DNA from: Polaromonas vacuolata
GTDB taxonomy: Bacteria; Pseudomonadota; Gammaproteobacteria; Burkholderiales; Burkholderiaceae_C
Direction of reading: 5' to 3'
NCBI RefSeq assembly: GCF_012584515.1
Contig: NZ_CP051461.1
Location: forward strand, 1,224,001-1,288,000
Length of the DNA stretch: 64,000 nt
In this document: piece after piece, positions 1 through 7,999 of the stretch
Layout of the letters: every line of letters begins with the position of its first letter
How positions within the stretch are numbered: the first letter of the stretch is position 1
Translations under genes and position numbers: made by a program
Notes under the pieces: generated by a model
What the model was told of the DNA's origin: nothing
The model's database searches: none
The model's input: only the letters and a program-made list of their open reading frames with translations

Positions 1-673
1 AATGAGCGAATGGTTTAAGTAAAGTGATTAACGCGTCCCCTACGGCTTGCGCTGTTTTGAATGGCACGTGGAAAATTATTGAATACCGAGAGACACGCTC
101 GTTAATCGTCACTAGGGCTTGCTTCTGCCCGGCACCAATCACCAGATCAGCCTCCCAGTCGCCAAAGCGCGCACGCTCAAGCACGATGGCGGGTCGCAGT
201 TCTATTGAGACCTGGCGAGAGATGGTGCCGCGCCGTTCACGGCCGCTGCTGCGTTTTTTTCGCGTCTTCTGGCAACGCAGTGTTTTATGCAAGCTGCCGC
301 CCGCGCGTTTGTCAGCGTAGATGTACTGGTAAATGCTCTCATAGCTAACACCGGGTTGGCATCGAGCTTCGAGGTGGCCGCTGATTTGTTCGGGGCTCCA
401 AGCCTCAGCCAACTTTTCCTCCACTACAGCCCATGTCGAGTCAGCAACTCTAGGACTGTTGGCGCAGGCAAGTCTACGTTCTTGGGCTTTGTCATTTGCC
501 TGCTTAGGGCGATAGCCTCGTAGACCGCGGTTACGACGCAACTCACGGCTGATGCTCGATTTATCACGGTCCATCATTTTTGCAATTTCACTTTGATTGA
601 AGTTTGCTTTGGCGAGGATTGCAATCTGGTAACGTTCGTCACGGGTGAGGTGTGTGTAAATCATTCTGGGCAA
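1..673 (-). CDS. IS30-family transposase, 3'-truncated by window edge
   Basis: DDE transposase of the IS30 family, which cuts and joins element ends. The visible part is about the first 224 residues. It has an N-terminal helix-turn-helix (residues about 8-50, with ARxxFNQSEIA-like and SISRELRRN sequence) and the first part of the catalytic core (GDWEADLVIG). The start is a TTG at 671-673, giving MPRMIYTHLT; an internal ATG three codons later is an alternative. The remaining C-terminal part, with the second Asp and the Glu of the catalytic triad, lies before base 1. It is identical in the visible part to the transposase at 52691-53656. Confidence 0.93.
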   Translation of the reverse strand, partial: MPRMIYTHLTRDERYQIAILAKANFNQSEIAKMMDRDKSSISRELRRNRGLRGYRPKQANDKAQERRLACANSPRVADSTWAVVEEKLAEAWSPEQISGHLEARCQPGVSYESIYQYIYADKRAGGSLHKTLRCQKTRKKRSSGRERRGTISRQVSIELRPAIVLERARFGDWEADLVIGAGQKQALVTINERVSRYSIIFHVPFKTAQAVGDALITLLKPFAH

Positions 674-765
674 CTTTGACTTGGTGGTCGGGAAGCTTGG
701 ATGCTCTCACATCTCACCCACCCGTCCGGTTAGTTTCAAAGTTGCACTTCAGACTTGAATCCGCG
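1..765 (-). mobile_element. IS30-family element, copy 1, cut by window start
   Basis: This is the transposase 5' part and one terminal inverted repeat of an IS30-type element. The visible end, around 741-765, reads inward from CGCGGATTCAAG and matches the end of the two full copies at 47143-48231 and 52660-53748. By eye the 765 bases are identical to 52984-53748, so the two copies are recent duplicates about 53 kb apart in the same orientation. The other end, and so the target duplication, lies outside the window. Confidence 0.93.
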
Positions 766-1215
766 AGATGAAAAGATTTATCCTAATTAAAGCAATCGAA
801 TTTCGTCAAGTGCTAAAAATTTAAGTTTTTGAATGTGCTTAGCGTCCTTAAGTTGAGCATTTTTTCGCAATATTTACTTTTAAATAAAGACTGTCGCGAC
901 TAGCCGCTCTGGCAAATTTATGCTGTGTACATTTCATAAATAATTGCCTCAAGATGTTTGTGGGGGGTTTTTTGTAAGTCGTTGTCAACGATGAGTATCA
1001 TTAATTTTTAGCGATCATGAGAGACCGTCTTGCAAAAACAAGTAAGGCCATGATTCACATCACAGCCTTACATCAAAGCTTTCTCCAGAGCATTAAATTT
1101 TCAAACCAAACCAAACCAAATTGGTAAATATCTAGCATTCGCCGTTTTAATAAATAGCGCCTAGATATAGTTATAAACCTTCCCGATATATACACCAAAT
1201 ATATACACCTTTAAA
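766..1215. other. AT-rich intergenic stretch next to IS30
   Basis: No convincing coding sequence or RNA was seen in these 450 bases. The stretch contains a short pentanucleotide tandem repeat, CAAAC repeated about 3.8 times at 1102-1120, and several near-repeats of ATATACACC just before the end of the next gene. Composition is much more AT-rich than the core genes from 2483 on, consistent with acquired DNA. Confidence 0.6.
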
Positions 1216-2127
1216 TCACAATATTACGCAACAATTAGCTGGATCAGGTTCAGCTGGTGGGTCAGGTGGACGCTTTGAATCTTTGTCTGGTGATTCATTT
1301 AGGTATTCAGTGATTATTGTCGATATAACTTTTGGAAATATTTCGTTTAATTGTGCGTGCAGCCCTTGTGTCTTATCGTAGCGTTCGATTTTGCCGGCAT
1401 CAAAACTTTTTAGGGCTGATTCGATACCCAGCCCTGTTTCCGATGCATTGATGCTCTCTTTAATTTGATCTGTGGACGTTTGGCTAGCAAAAAATCTAAT
1501 ATTTTCGTTAAATAATTTCGCATTATCTTTATTTTGTTGATTGAAGGGTATGGTTGGAACAGGAGCCTGTGTCAACAATGCCATATTTAGTGTTTCATTA
1601 AAACTATCATTATTAACATGATTTAGTAAAACTATTCTTTCATTCATCAAGGAGATATAGTTTTCCGTGTCTAAATTCAAACCATGTTCAACTAATATTT
1701 TTATAAAAGGTAAGCTCAGCTTACTGAAGTTGACTTTTGAGAAACTTTCATAAAAAAGTGGATCGTTTAGATCAATTGATTCTTTCTTTAAGTAACTATC
1801 TGGACTGCTACCGCTTAAAAGATTTTCCAAGTCAAAGACTCTGACGAAGTTTAAAATTTTGGTGGAATTATCCAAGTTTAAATTTTCAAAATCTTGACTC
1901 GTTATTACTGACGACTTTCTGTCTGATTTACTACTCGTTGTCTCGGCTGTGGCGACAGATCGCTCAAGTAATGACGATTGACTCGTGACGCTTGATGAGG
2001 CGCTTGGCGGCAATGGTTCAGAATTTACTTTTACAGCATGCTTGTTATCCGGCACTTGGATTTCTAGGTTTGTCTGCAGTGGGCTATGAATAAATACTGG
2101 TTTCCCAGTGAGTGGTGAGTTTTGCAT
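1216..2127 (-). CDS. Unknown protein with C-terminal CAAX-like box, effector-like
   Basis: I do not recognise a family. The 303-residue product has no signal peptide or membrane segment. Residues about 35-75 are very rich in Ser/Thr and look disordered. The middle is a helical, Asn/Leu/Ser-rich stretch. The tail is Pro/Asp-rich (RPPDPPAEPDPA) and ends exactly in CCVIL followed by TGA (stop at 1216-1218). CVIL fits the eukaryotic CAAX prenylation box, with Leu last favouring geranylgeranylation, and the extra Cys before it could be acylated. A good Shine-Dalgarno (AGGAG, 9 nt before the ATG) supports translation. Composition is AT-rich, unlike genes from 2483 on, and an IS30 copy lies 450 bp away, so transfer is likely. 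An injected host-directed protein is inference only. Confidence 0.7.
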   Translation of the reverse strand: MQNSPLTGKPVFIHSPLQTNLEIQVPDNKHAVKVNSEPLPPSASSSVTSQSSLLERSVATAETTSSKSDRKSSVITSQDFENLNLDNSTKILNFVRVFDLENLLSGSSPDSYLKKESIDLNDPLFYESFSKVNFSKLSLPFIKILVEHGLNLDTENYISLMNERIVLLNHVNNDSFNETLNMALLTQAPVPTIPFNQQNKDNAKLFNENIRFFASQTSTDQIKESINASETGLGIESALKSFDAGKIERYDKTQGLHAQLNEIFPKVISTIITEYLNESPDKDSKRPPDPPAEPDPANCCVIL

Positions 2128-2482
2128 TTAAGTAATCTCCTAGAGTAATAAGAAGAAAATGAAAGCCAAAAGGCTCTTAAAGTTTATTCTTACAACCTAA
2201 TATTTACTAGGTCTTAAATGTTATGAAATTCTTAAAGAATTATTACGCTGTACTTTAATGTTTTATGACAAGTAGGCAGGCCTACTATTGCGACTATTTT
2301 CTTTAAACTTTTTTCTTGGTTTTTTAATTACTCATGTCAATGTATATATTTAATATATTAGTTTGAATTTTTTCAAAAATCTTCTAATTTTATTTATTAA
2401 TATTTAATTTTTTTTAAAAGCTTTGTTTTTAAATATCCCCTACAAATATTTTCTTTATTACTTTGTAGTTTTTTATCAAAAT
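2128..2482. promoter_or_regulatory. AT-rich upstream region with a short dyad
   Basis: These 355 bases hold no gene. They are the 5' region of the minus-strand gene 1216-2127 and the downstream region of the hydrolase at 2483. A perfect inverted repeat AGTAGGC-AG-GCCTACT lies at 2271-2286, about 145 bp upstream of the effector-like gene start. It could be an operator, but no regulator is nearby. The rest is runs of A and T with no clear promoter. Confidence 0.35.
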
Positions 2483-3244
2483 TTAAAGCTCAACGCTTTG
2501 CATCCAAGCCCTGATTTGATGACATACCCATTCCTCATCGTCATGTGGCAAGTCATGGCCGGCCCAAGCATGTTGGCAATGTCTGACTTGCCACGCTTTG
2601 GCTAGGCGTTCTGAGCAAATTGGATTAACCAGTCCATCCTGTTTCGATGACAGCACCAATACCGGTGCGGCTGGCGGCTTTGGCTGGCCTTTATATCGCG
2701 CGGCCGCCCAAAGCTGGCGCGCCGCATTTATTCCACTGACTGGCGCGCTTTTGCGCAGTGCTAACCAGTCTTTAATATCTATTTTTTGTTTTATCTCTGT
2801 TTGGTTTTTTTGATCACAAGTTAGCGCGTGAATCTGGGTTTCTATAAATTGCGCATTCTTCCATCGCAGCGCCATTTGTATTAATAACAACCAGTGGCTA
2901 GGCCTGAGTCGTTCAATCGGGTTGCTAAAGGGCCGCATGCTGGTATTGATCAACACCAAGCCAGCGACTTCTTGTGGATGTTGATGCGCCCATTCGGCTG
3001 CGACCATGCCGCCTAATGACATGCCTATCAGCAAGTACGGCGTTTGTTGGCTGCGCTGGCCTAGCTGTAGGCGTGCAAATGACAACATAGCTGGCACTGA
3101 CATCGGTGAGTCGAGTTGATGAAAACGGCCATTGCCGGGCAGGTCTAGCGCAATGATGTTCAGGCCAAGTGCGTGCAGCGCATTGGCAAAACTTCCCCAG
3201 TGGCCAGCCTCACGCGTCAGGCCGCGTAAAAGTATGACGTTCAT
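2483..3244 (-). CDS. Alpha/beta-fold hydrolase
   Basis: Probable cytoplasmic esterase or related hydrolase of 253 residues. The nucleophile elbow is GMSLGG at about residues 93-98. An acidic residue (SSKQDG, about 203) and a late His (WAGHD, about 229) complete a Ser-Asp-His triad. No signal peptide is present. The start ATG overlaps the stop of the upstream M14 peptidase gene (ATGA, 3241-3244), so the two are co-transcribed and translationally coupled. Substrate is unknown; a BioH- or lipase-like role cannot be told apart here. Confidence 0.85.
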   Translation of the reverse strand: MNVILLRGLTREAGHWGSFANALHALGLNIIALDLPGNGRFHQLDSPMSVPAMLSFARLQLGQRSQQTPYLLIGMSLGGMVAAEWAHQHPQEVAGLVLINTSMRPFSNPIERLRPSHWLLLIQMALRWKNAQFIETQIHALTCDQKNQTEIKQKIDIKDWLALRKSAPVSGINAARQLWAAARYKGQPKPPAAPVLVLSSKQDGLVNPICSERLAKAWQVRHCQHAWAGHDLPHDDEEWVCHQIRAWMQSVEL

Positions 3245-4314
3245 GCTTGACGCCTTGGCCGCCAGTAAGCTGTGGCGAGTTGTTGTAAATCTGGGCGACT
3301 TTGGCTGTGTGGTAGCCAGCGCTGTGCAGAAAAAGCAGCGCGGGTTAAAAAGTCTAAGAGTTCTGCATGTCGGCGCAGTACGCGCTTGATGCGGTGCTCA
3401 AGTATTGGGTTGAATATGCCGTGGCGTGAGAATAACTGGCGCGGATTTTTGCGTATCCACAGCCATGAGCCCAGCTCTAGCGTCATGGGTAAAAAAATAT
3501 TTTCTTGCGGCGACGCATCATAGGCGTGGTCCCACAAGTCGCCGTGCAACAAGTATTGATTGCTTTGCGGCTCAAAACTGTAATGGTGGTGAGGCATGGA
3601 TTGTTCGAGCATGGTTTTGAGCGCAAACATCTCTGGCAGATGATTCATTAGCTGCCGCTTTTTGGCGTAGGGAAACCAAAGGCTGTCCTCAAATCCATAA
3701 CCCGAGTGACAGTCCAAGGCCAAACTAAAAGGCCGATTCGCGAGTTGTTCGCGCACGACGCTGAGCAGGGCTTGGCTCTCGGCCTGCATGGGCTCTCCCG
3801 GCCTACCGCAGTACCACGGCAGATGCGAGCTAAGGGTTTGGCCGCCGGCTAAAAATGGTACGCGGTCTTGTGCCCTATGCGGCGCGTTGCGCATTAAGTC
3901 CACACCATTTGGGTTCGCTCGTGTGTGCGCCCACATGCCGCCGGGATTGATGATGGGCATGAACACCAGCCGTACTTTTTCTAGCTGCTGGTGTAGCAAC
4001 TCATCCCACTCCAAACGAAACAGCAAGGCCCGCATATAGTGCAGTACGACTTGCGTGCCTATGCGCTCTAAGCCGTGAATACCGCCGAAAAACCCTACCG
4101 CTGGCGCCGCTGGGTCTTTGCTGCCTATGCTGGCACACAGGACCGGAAATTGCGGGTAGGGCGGTTTTTGGGTGTTGACTTCACACAGGCTGTGAATCTC
4201 GAAATGGTTTTGACCGGCGCGCAATATGGTTTTGAGCGCTTCATGCTCGGCAAAGGTCGCACGGGTGTCTTGGGTGCCATATAGGCTAAGCAGGTCAAAT
4301 GGAATCAGGGGCAT
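3241..4314 (-). CDS. M14-family zinc carboxypeptidase
   Basis: Metallo-carboxypeptidase or deacylase-like enzyme of 357 residues. The zinc-binding HxxE is in GGIHGLERIG (about residues 79-88), and the third ligand is probably the His of LDCHSGYG (about 202). A late TLELGSW segment probably provides the catalytic Glu. The N-terminus has no obvious signal peptide, so a cytoplasmic role is likely. It is first in a two-gene operon with the alpha/beta hydrolase, overlapping by 4 bases. Members of this clade are often annotated as succinylglutamate desuccinylase-like or DUF2817-like proteins. The actual substrate is unknown. Confidence 0.8.
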   Translation of the reverse strand: MPLIPFDLLSLYGTQDTRATFAEHEALKTILRAGQNHFEIHSLCEVNTQKPPYPQFPVLCASIGSKDPAAPAVGFFGGIHGLERIGTQVVLHYMRALLFRLEWDELLHQQLEKVRLVFMPIINPGGMWAHTRANPNGVDLMRNAPHRAQDRVPFLAGGQTLSSHLPWYCGRPGEPMQAESQALLSVVREQLANRPFSLALDCHSGYGFEDSLWFPYAKKRQLMNHLPEMFALKTMLEQSMPHHHYSFEPQSNQYLLHGDLWDHAYDASPQENIFLPMTLELGSWLWIRKNPRQLFSRHGIFNPILEHRIKRVLRRHAELLDFLTRAAFSAQRWLPHSQSRPDLQQLATAYWRPRRQA

Positions 4315-4415
4315 GCCCTAATGCTGGCAGAGATATTTGACAGAACACTACATGCTTTTGTGTCTAAGACGTTTTATTACGGCGTGGTTTTTGTCCCCTC
4401 GGGAGGCAAACTTTT

Positions 4416-4727
4416 CTAGCCCAGGAGGTGTAGCACCACGTCCGATTGCGGATAGGCGACGCAGGGCAATATCCAGCCTTCTTTTTTTTCTTCTGCACTC
4501 AGGCCTGGCCAGGCGATGCGGTAGATGACGCTGCCGCTTTCCAGCCTACAGATACAAGTCCGGCAGGTGCCGTTGCGGCAGGAACTTAGTGGCACCCAGC
4601 CCGCATGCTCGGCGGACACCAGCAATGGCAGATCGGCTGGGGCGTCAAAGACCCGGCCATCTTGCTCGCGTTTGGCTTGAAAGACTGGAGCTGAAAGCTG
4701 ACTGGCAGGTGGCGCTACGTTTTGCAT
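4416..4727 (-). CDS. 2Fe-2S ferredoxin
   Basis: Small plant-type [2Fe-2S] electron carrier of 103 residues. The cluster ligands are visible as CRNGTCRTC, followed about 30 residues later by LPCVAYP, which fits CxxxxCxxC...C. The usual beta-grasp region precedes it. A few residues after the last Cys the protein ends, as in short ferredoxin domains of oxygenase reductases, but here the domain stands alone. It lies 101 bp upstream of the M14/hydrolase pair on the same strand. Redox partners cannot be named from context. Confidence 0.85.
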   Translation of the reverse strand: MQNVAPPASQLSAPVFQAKREQDGRVFDAPADLPLLVSAEHAGWVPLSSCRNGTCRTCICRLESGSVIYRIAWPGLSAEEKKEGWILPCVAYPQSDVVLHLLG

Positions 4728-4742
4728 ATCGCCGAGTATGCG

Positions 4743-4845
4743 TTAGGTTTTATCCTTGACGCCGCACGGTGGTGTTACCTGCTCAAGCAACTGCTTGGCG
4801 ATATGCGCGACAATGTCGTCCTTTCAAGTAGTTCTGCTTCTCCAT
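4743..4845 (-). pseudogene. Possible tiny frameshifted ORF
   Basis: On the minus strand an ATG at 4843-4845 has a good ribosome site (AGGAAA, about 8 nt upstream) and reads MEKQNYLK before shifting. After one extra G the next frame reads DDIVAHIAKQLLEQ and ends in TAA at 4743-4745, just before the ferredoxin start. Read as written, the first frame stops after 20 codons. It may be a decayed or sequencing-frameshifted small protein of about 33 residues, or chance. Confidence 0.25.
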
Positions 4846-4878
4846 ATTTGTTTTTCCTGATTCACAAGTGATTTTTTA

Positions 4879-5400
4879 ATGTCCAGTTATTCCGTTCGTC
4901 CTGCCACCTCACGCGACGCCAAAGCCATCTCTGAAATCCACGTTGCCACTTGGCAAGTTGCTTATAAAGATTTGATGCCGGCCGATTACCTCAAAAGCAT
5001 GACCGTCGAAAAACGCCAAGCCTATTGGCGCGAAGCGATTGAATACAGCGAACCACAATTGCTGGTGGCCGTTGATGGCGACAAGTTAGTGGGTTTTGTT
5101 GGTTTTGACCGCTCACGCGATGCCGGCACGCGCTCGACTATGGGAGAGGTCTGGGCCTTGTACGTGTCGCAAGCGCATTGGGGCAAAGGCGTTGGCTTGG
5201 CCCTTTGGGACGGCGCACGCGATGGCCTAAAAGAAGAGGGCTGCACGCAAGTGTCGCTTTGGGTGTTGCTCAACAACGAGCGTGGGATGCGCTTTTTTGA
5301 ACAAGCCGCAGGCTTTAAGCGCGAGATGCCATCCCTCAAAACCGTGGCCTTTGGTGCTGTCAAGCTGGAAGAAATTCGTCTTAAACGGCCGCTTGATTGA
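4879..5400 (+). CDS. GNAT-family N-acetyltransferase
   Basis: Acetyl-CoA-dependent N-acyltransferase of 173 residues. Beta-strand 4 and the acetyl-CoA pyrophosphate loop are visible as WALYVSQAHWGKGVGLAL (motif A, Q/RxxGxG/A-like: HWGKGVG). This is followed by the NNERGMRFFEQAAGFKRE segment typical of the C-terminal half of the fold. It is a single-domain cytoplasmic protein, transcribed divergently from the ferredoxin. The ATG has no strong Shine-Dalgarno. The acceptor may be an amine, peptide or drug and cannot be predicted. Confidence 0.88.
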   Translation: MSSYSVRPATSRDAKAISEIHVATWQVAYKDLMPADYLKSMTVEKRQAYWREAIEYSEPQLLVAVDGDKLVGFVGFDRSRDAGTRSTMGEVWALYVSQAHWGKGVGLALWDGARDGLKEEGCTQVSLWVLLNNERGMRFFEQAAGFKREMPSLKTVAFGAVKLEEIRLKRPLD

Positions 5401-5551
5401 GCGCTTTGATTAACTGATTTAATTTGGCGCGGTGATGACGCTCTAAAACTAGCTACTTCTGGCCTAGCGTTTTAATTACGCTACGGCTTGATGCTTTTAA
5501 TCTGGCCCCGCTGCAAACGCGGCTTCGCCGTCTGGTCATAATCCCATTCAT

Positions 5552-7288
5552 ATGACCAATGATTCAAACCCCGCCAATCCTGAAGCCACAGATGGAATCG
5601 ATTTAACTTACGCCACGCCCTATGAGCGCGGCAATTTAAATCAAACCACTACTTGGGCTGAGTGCATCGCTTTCTACCAACGGCTGGCGTTGGATTTTCC
5701 GGCGGTGTTGAGTTTTTTTCAAATCGGTGTGTCGGACAATGGCATCCCAATGCACGCTGGCGTAGTGTCTGCCGATGGCGTGTTTGATCGCCAGGCCTTG
5801 CAGTCTTTGCGCCGCCCAGTCTTTTTTAACAACAACGGCATACACCCGGGTGAGCCCGAAGGCATTGACGCCTGCATGGCGTTGGTGCGTGACTTTTGCA
5901 CCGACAGCAAACGCTTATCGGCCTTGGGCGCGACGGTGTATTTGTTTATTCCGGTCTACAACGTTGACGGTTGCTTGAACCGTAATTCCAGCTCTCGCGT
6001 GAATCAAACCGGCCCCGAGTCTTTTGGCTTTCGTGGCAACGGCCGCAACCTTGACTTAAACCGCGATTTCATTAAATGTGACTCTTTGGCGGCTAGAGTT
6101 TTTAACCGCTTTTTTACCGCTTGGGATCCGGACGTGATGGTCGATACCCACACCTCTAACGGTGCCGACTACAGCTACACCATGACGCTAATCCATACCC
6201 AGACCGACAAGCTAGGCGGCGCGCTGGGTGGTTTTTTGTTGGGCAACATGCTGCCAGCTATTTATGCCGACATGGCTGCGCGTGACTGGCCGATAGCGCC
6301 GTACGTGCATCTGGTTGGGGAAACGCCAGAAGAAGGCATAGAACACACGCTAGAGTCGCCACGTTTTTCTACCGGTTATGCAGCACTACACCACACGCTG
6401 GGCTTTATGCCCGAGACCCACATGCTCAAGCCGTTTGCGCAGCGCTATGCGTCAACCCGTGCGCTGCTTGAAGTGGTATTGAGTTTTACGGTTGCCAACG
6501 CAGTAAAAATCAAGAACTTGCGCCGTGACGCCAAAAAAACTTTTGCCGCCAGCGCCGAGTTGCCAGTGCATTGGGAAATAGATTTCAAGCGGCCAGAAAT
6601 GATTACGTTCAGCGGCTTTAAAGCACTCCGCAGTCCCAGCAAGTTGGGTAACTACAGCCGGCTTTCTTATGACCGCAGTCAGCCTTGGACAAAAGAGATC
6701 GCATTTTTTTCGCGCTGCCATGCAGATGTGGTGGTCAAAGCGCCAAAGGCTTATTTAATTCCGCAGGCCTGGCGTGAAGTTATAGAGCGTTTGCAGTGGA
6801 ATGGCGTGTTGATGCAACGACTGGATGCAGCGCAACCCATGGCGGTACGTAGCTTGCGCGTTGACAGCGTCAGCTCGCGCGCTGGGGCCTACGAAGGCCA
6901 TCTGTTTCATGATCAGATGCGACTGAGCGAGCACTTCGAGACCTACCAAGCACAGGCCGGTGATTATCTGGTGGTTCTCGATCAACCGAATGCGCGTTAT
7001 GCGGTTGAGACCTTAGAGCCGCAAGCGCATGACAGTTTTTTCCGTTGGGGATTTTTCAACAGCGTGCTGGAGAAAAAAGAGCATTACTCGGACTATATTT
7101 TTGAAGACACCGCGCTAGAAATACTCGCTACCGAGCCTGAACTTAAGGTTTTATTTGAACAGTGGAAGCAGCGCAATCCGGATCTGCTTTCGGATCAAGA
7201 GGCGGTGTTAGATTTTATTTTTGCGCACGCTAAGCGGCATGTGGAGCCCAGCTGGCGGCGCTATCCGGTGCTCTCTGTGATGGCTTGA
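5552..7288 (+). CDS. Large M14-family carboxypeptidase
   Basis: Zinc peptidase of 578 residues, much longer than the single-domain M14 enzyme at 3241-4314 and only distantly alike. The HxxE zinc motif is in NGIHPGEPEG (about residues 93-102), the third zinc ligand is likely the His of VDTHTSNGAD, and the catalytic Glu probably lies in FMPETHM (about 285). After about residue 310 comes a long C-terminal part of unclear fold. No signal peptide is seen. It is a monocistronic gene following the GNAT gene by 151 bp. Related proteins are annotated as M14 peptidases of unknown substrate. Confidence 0.8.
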   Translation: MTNDSNPANPEATDGIDLTYATPYERGNLNQTTTWAECIAFYQRLALDFPAVLSFFQIGVSDNGIPMHAGVVSADGVFDRQALQSLRRPVFFNNNGIHPGEPEGIDACMALVRDFCTDSKRLSALGATVYLFIPVYNVDGCLNRNSSSRVNQTGPESFGFRGNGRNLDLNRDFIKCDSLAARVFNRFFTAWDPDVMVDTHTSNGADYSYTMTLIHTQTDKLGGALGGFLLGNMLPAIYADMAARDWPIAPYVHLVGETPEEGIEHTLESPRFSTGYAALHHTLGFMPETHMLKPFAQRYASTRALLEVVLSFTVANAVKIKNLRRDAKKTFAASAELPVHWEIDFKRPEMITFSGFKALRSPSKLGNYSRLSYDRSQPWTKEIAFFSRCHADVVVKAPKAYLIPQAWREVIERLQWNGVLMQRLDAAQPMAVRSLRVDSVSSRAGAYEGHLFHDQMRLSEHFETYQAQAGDYLVVLDQPNARYAVETLEPQAHDSFFRWGFFNSVLEKKEHYSDYIFEDTALEILATEPELKVLFEQWKQRNPDLLSDQEAVLDFIFAHAKRHVEPSWRRYPVLSVMA

Positions 7289-7445
7289 TTGTGATTTTGC
7301 GCAGCGTCTGTTTTGTCCTACATTTAAGCCCTTGATAGCCGCACAAATGCGTTGCTGCCTGACGCAATAAACTATTGTTCCTATCGGTTGCCACATATCT
7401 TTTTCCCCTCCAGCGCACTTAAATTTTTACTCGAAAGGTCGAATC

Positions 7446-7826
7446 ATGGAAAAGCCATTTGCCAAGGACGAACAAAACACTTCCTCCGAAAAAGCCAGCA
7501 CCAATGGCAGTCAAAATACTGCAAACGCTGTTCATCAGCGCGTCGAGTCAGCCAGTGCGGCGCTTCATGGTGGTGTTGATAAACTGGCCGAGCCGGCCCG
7601 CCACGCAGTCGATCGCTTGAGCGGCGCAGCCCATCAAACTATAGACAAACTCAGCAATGGCGCGTCGCATACGGCCGATGTTTTTGCCGAACGCGCACAA
7701 TTTGTCACCCAAGGCCCTAAGCGCGTATTGGACGAAGGCACTGCTTGGATACAGGACAAACCACTTCAAGCCGTTGGTTTGGCTTTGCTTTTAGGCCTAA
7801 TTGTCGGCCGCTTGACCTCGCGATAA
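7446..7826 (+). CDS. ElaB/YqjD-like (DUF883) membrane-anchored protein
   Basis: Tail-anchored inner-membrane protein of 126 residues. The N-terminal 95 residues are hydrophilic and helical, with repeating Ala/Ser/His-rich heptads (VHQRVESASAALHG, VDKLAEPARHAVDRLSG). The C-terminus is one hydrophobic helix (PLQAVGLALLLGLIVGRL) ending in TSR. This is the layout of the ElaB/YqjD/YgaM family, which in E. coli binds ribosomes and is made in stationary phase. A GAAAGG ribosome site precedes the ATG. The role here is inferred from architecture only. Confidence 0.75.
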   Translation: MEKPFAKDEQNTSSEKASTNGSQNTANAVHQRVESASAALHGGVDKLAEPARHAVDRLSGAAHQTIDKLSNGASHTADVFAERAQFVTQGPKRVLDEGTAWIQDKPLQAVGLALLLGLIVGRLTSR

Positions 7827-7999
7827 GTCGCCTCATGTGCGCATGCAAACTTTATTGACGCTTGTGCGAACGCTTTAAAGTTGCTGATTTGGCCTCAACG
7901 TGAATTTTCGACGCTCTGTTTTTCATAGCATTAAAGTCTTTATTTGAAACGCTTACAAGCGCTTTTAAATAAGACTTAGGAAATTTTAAAGAGGCGGCA

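Noticed and set aside
24..523. Plus-strand open frames opposite the IS30 transposase
   Set aside because: They recur in every IS30 copy only because the DNA is the same; they are antisense shadows of the transposase.
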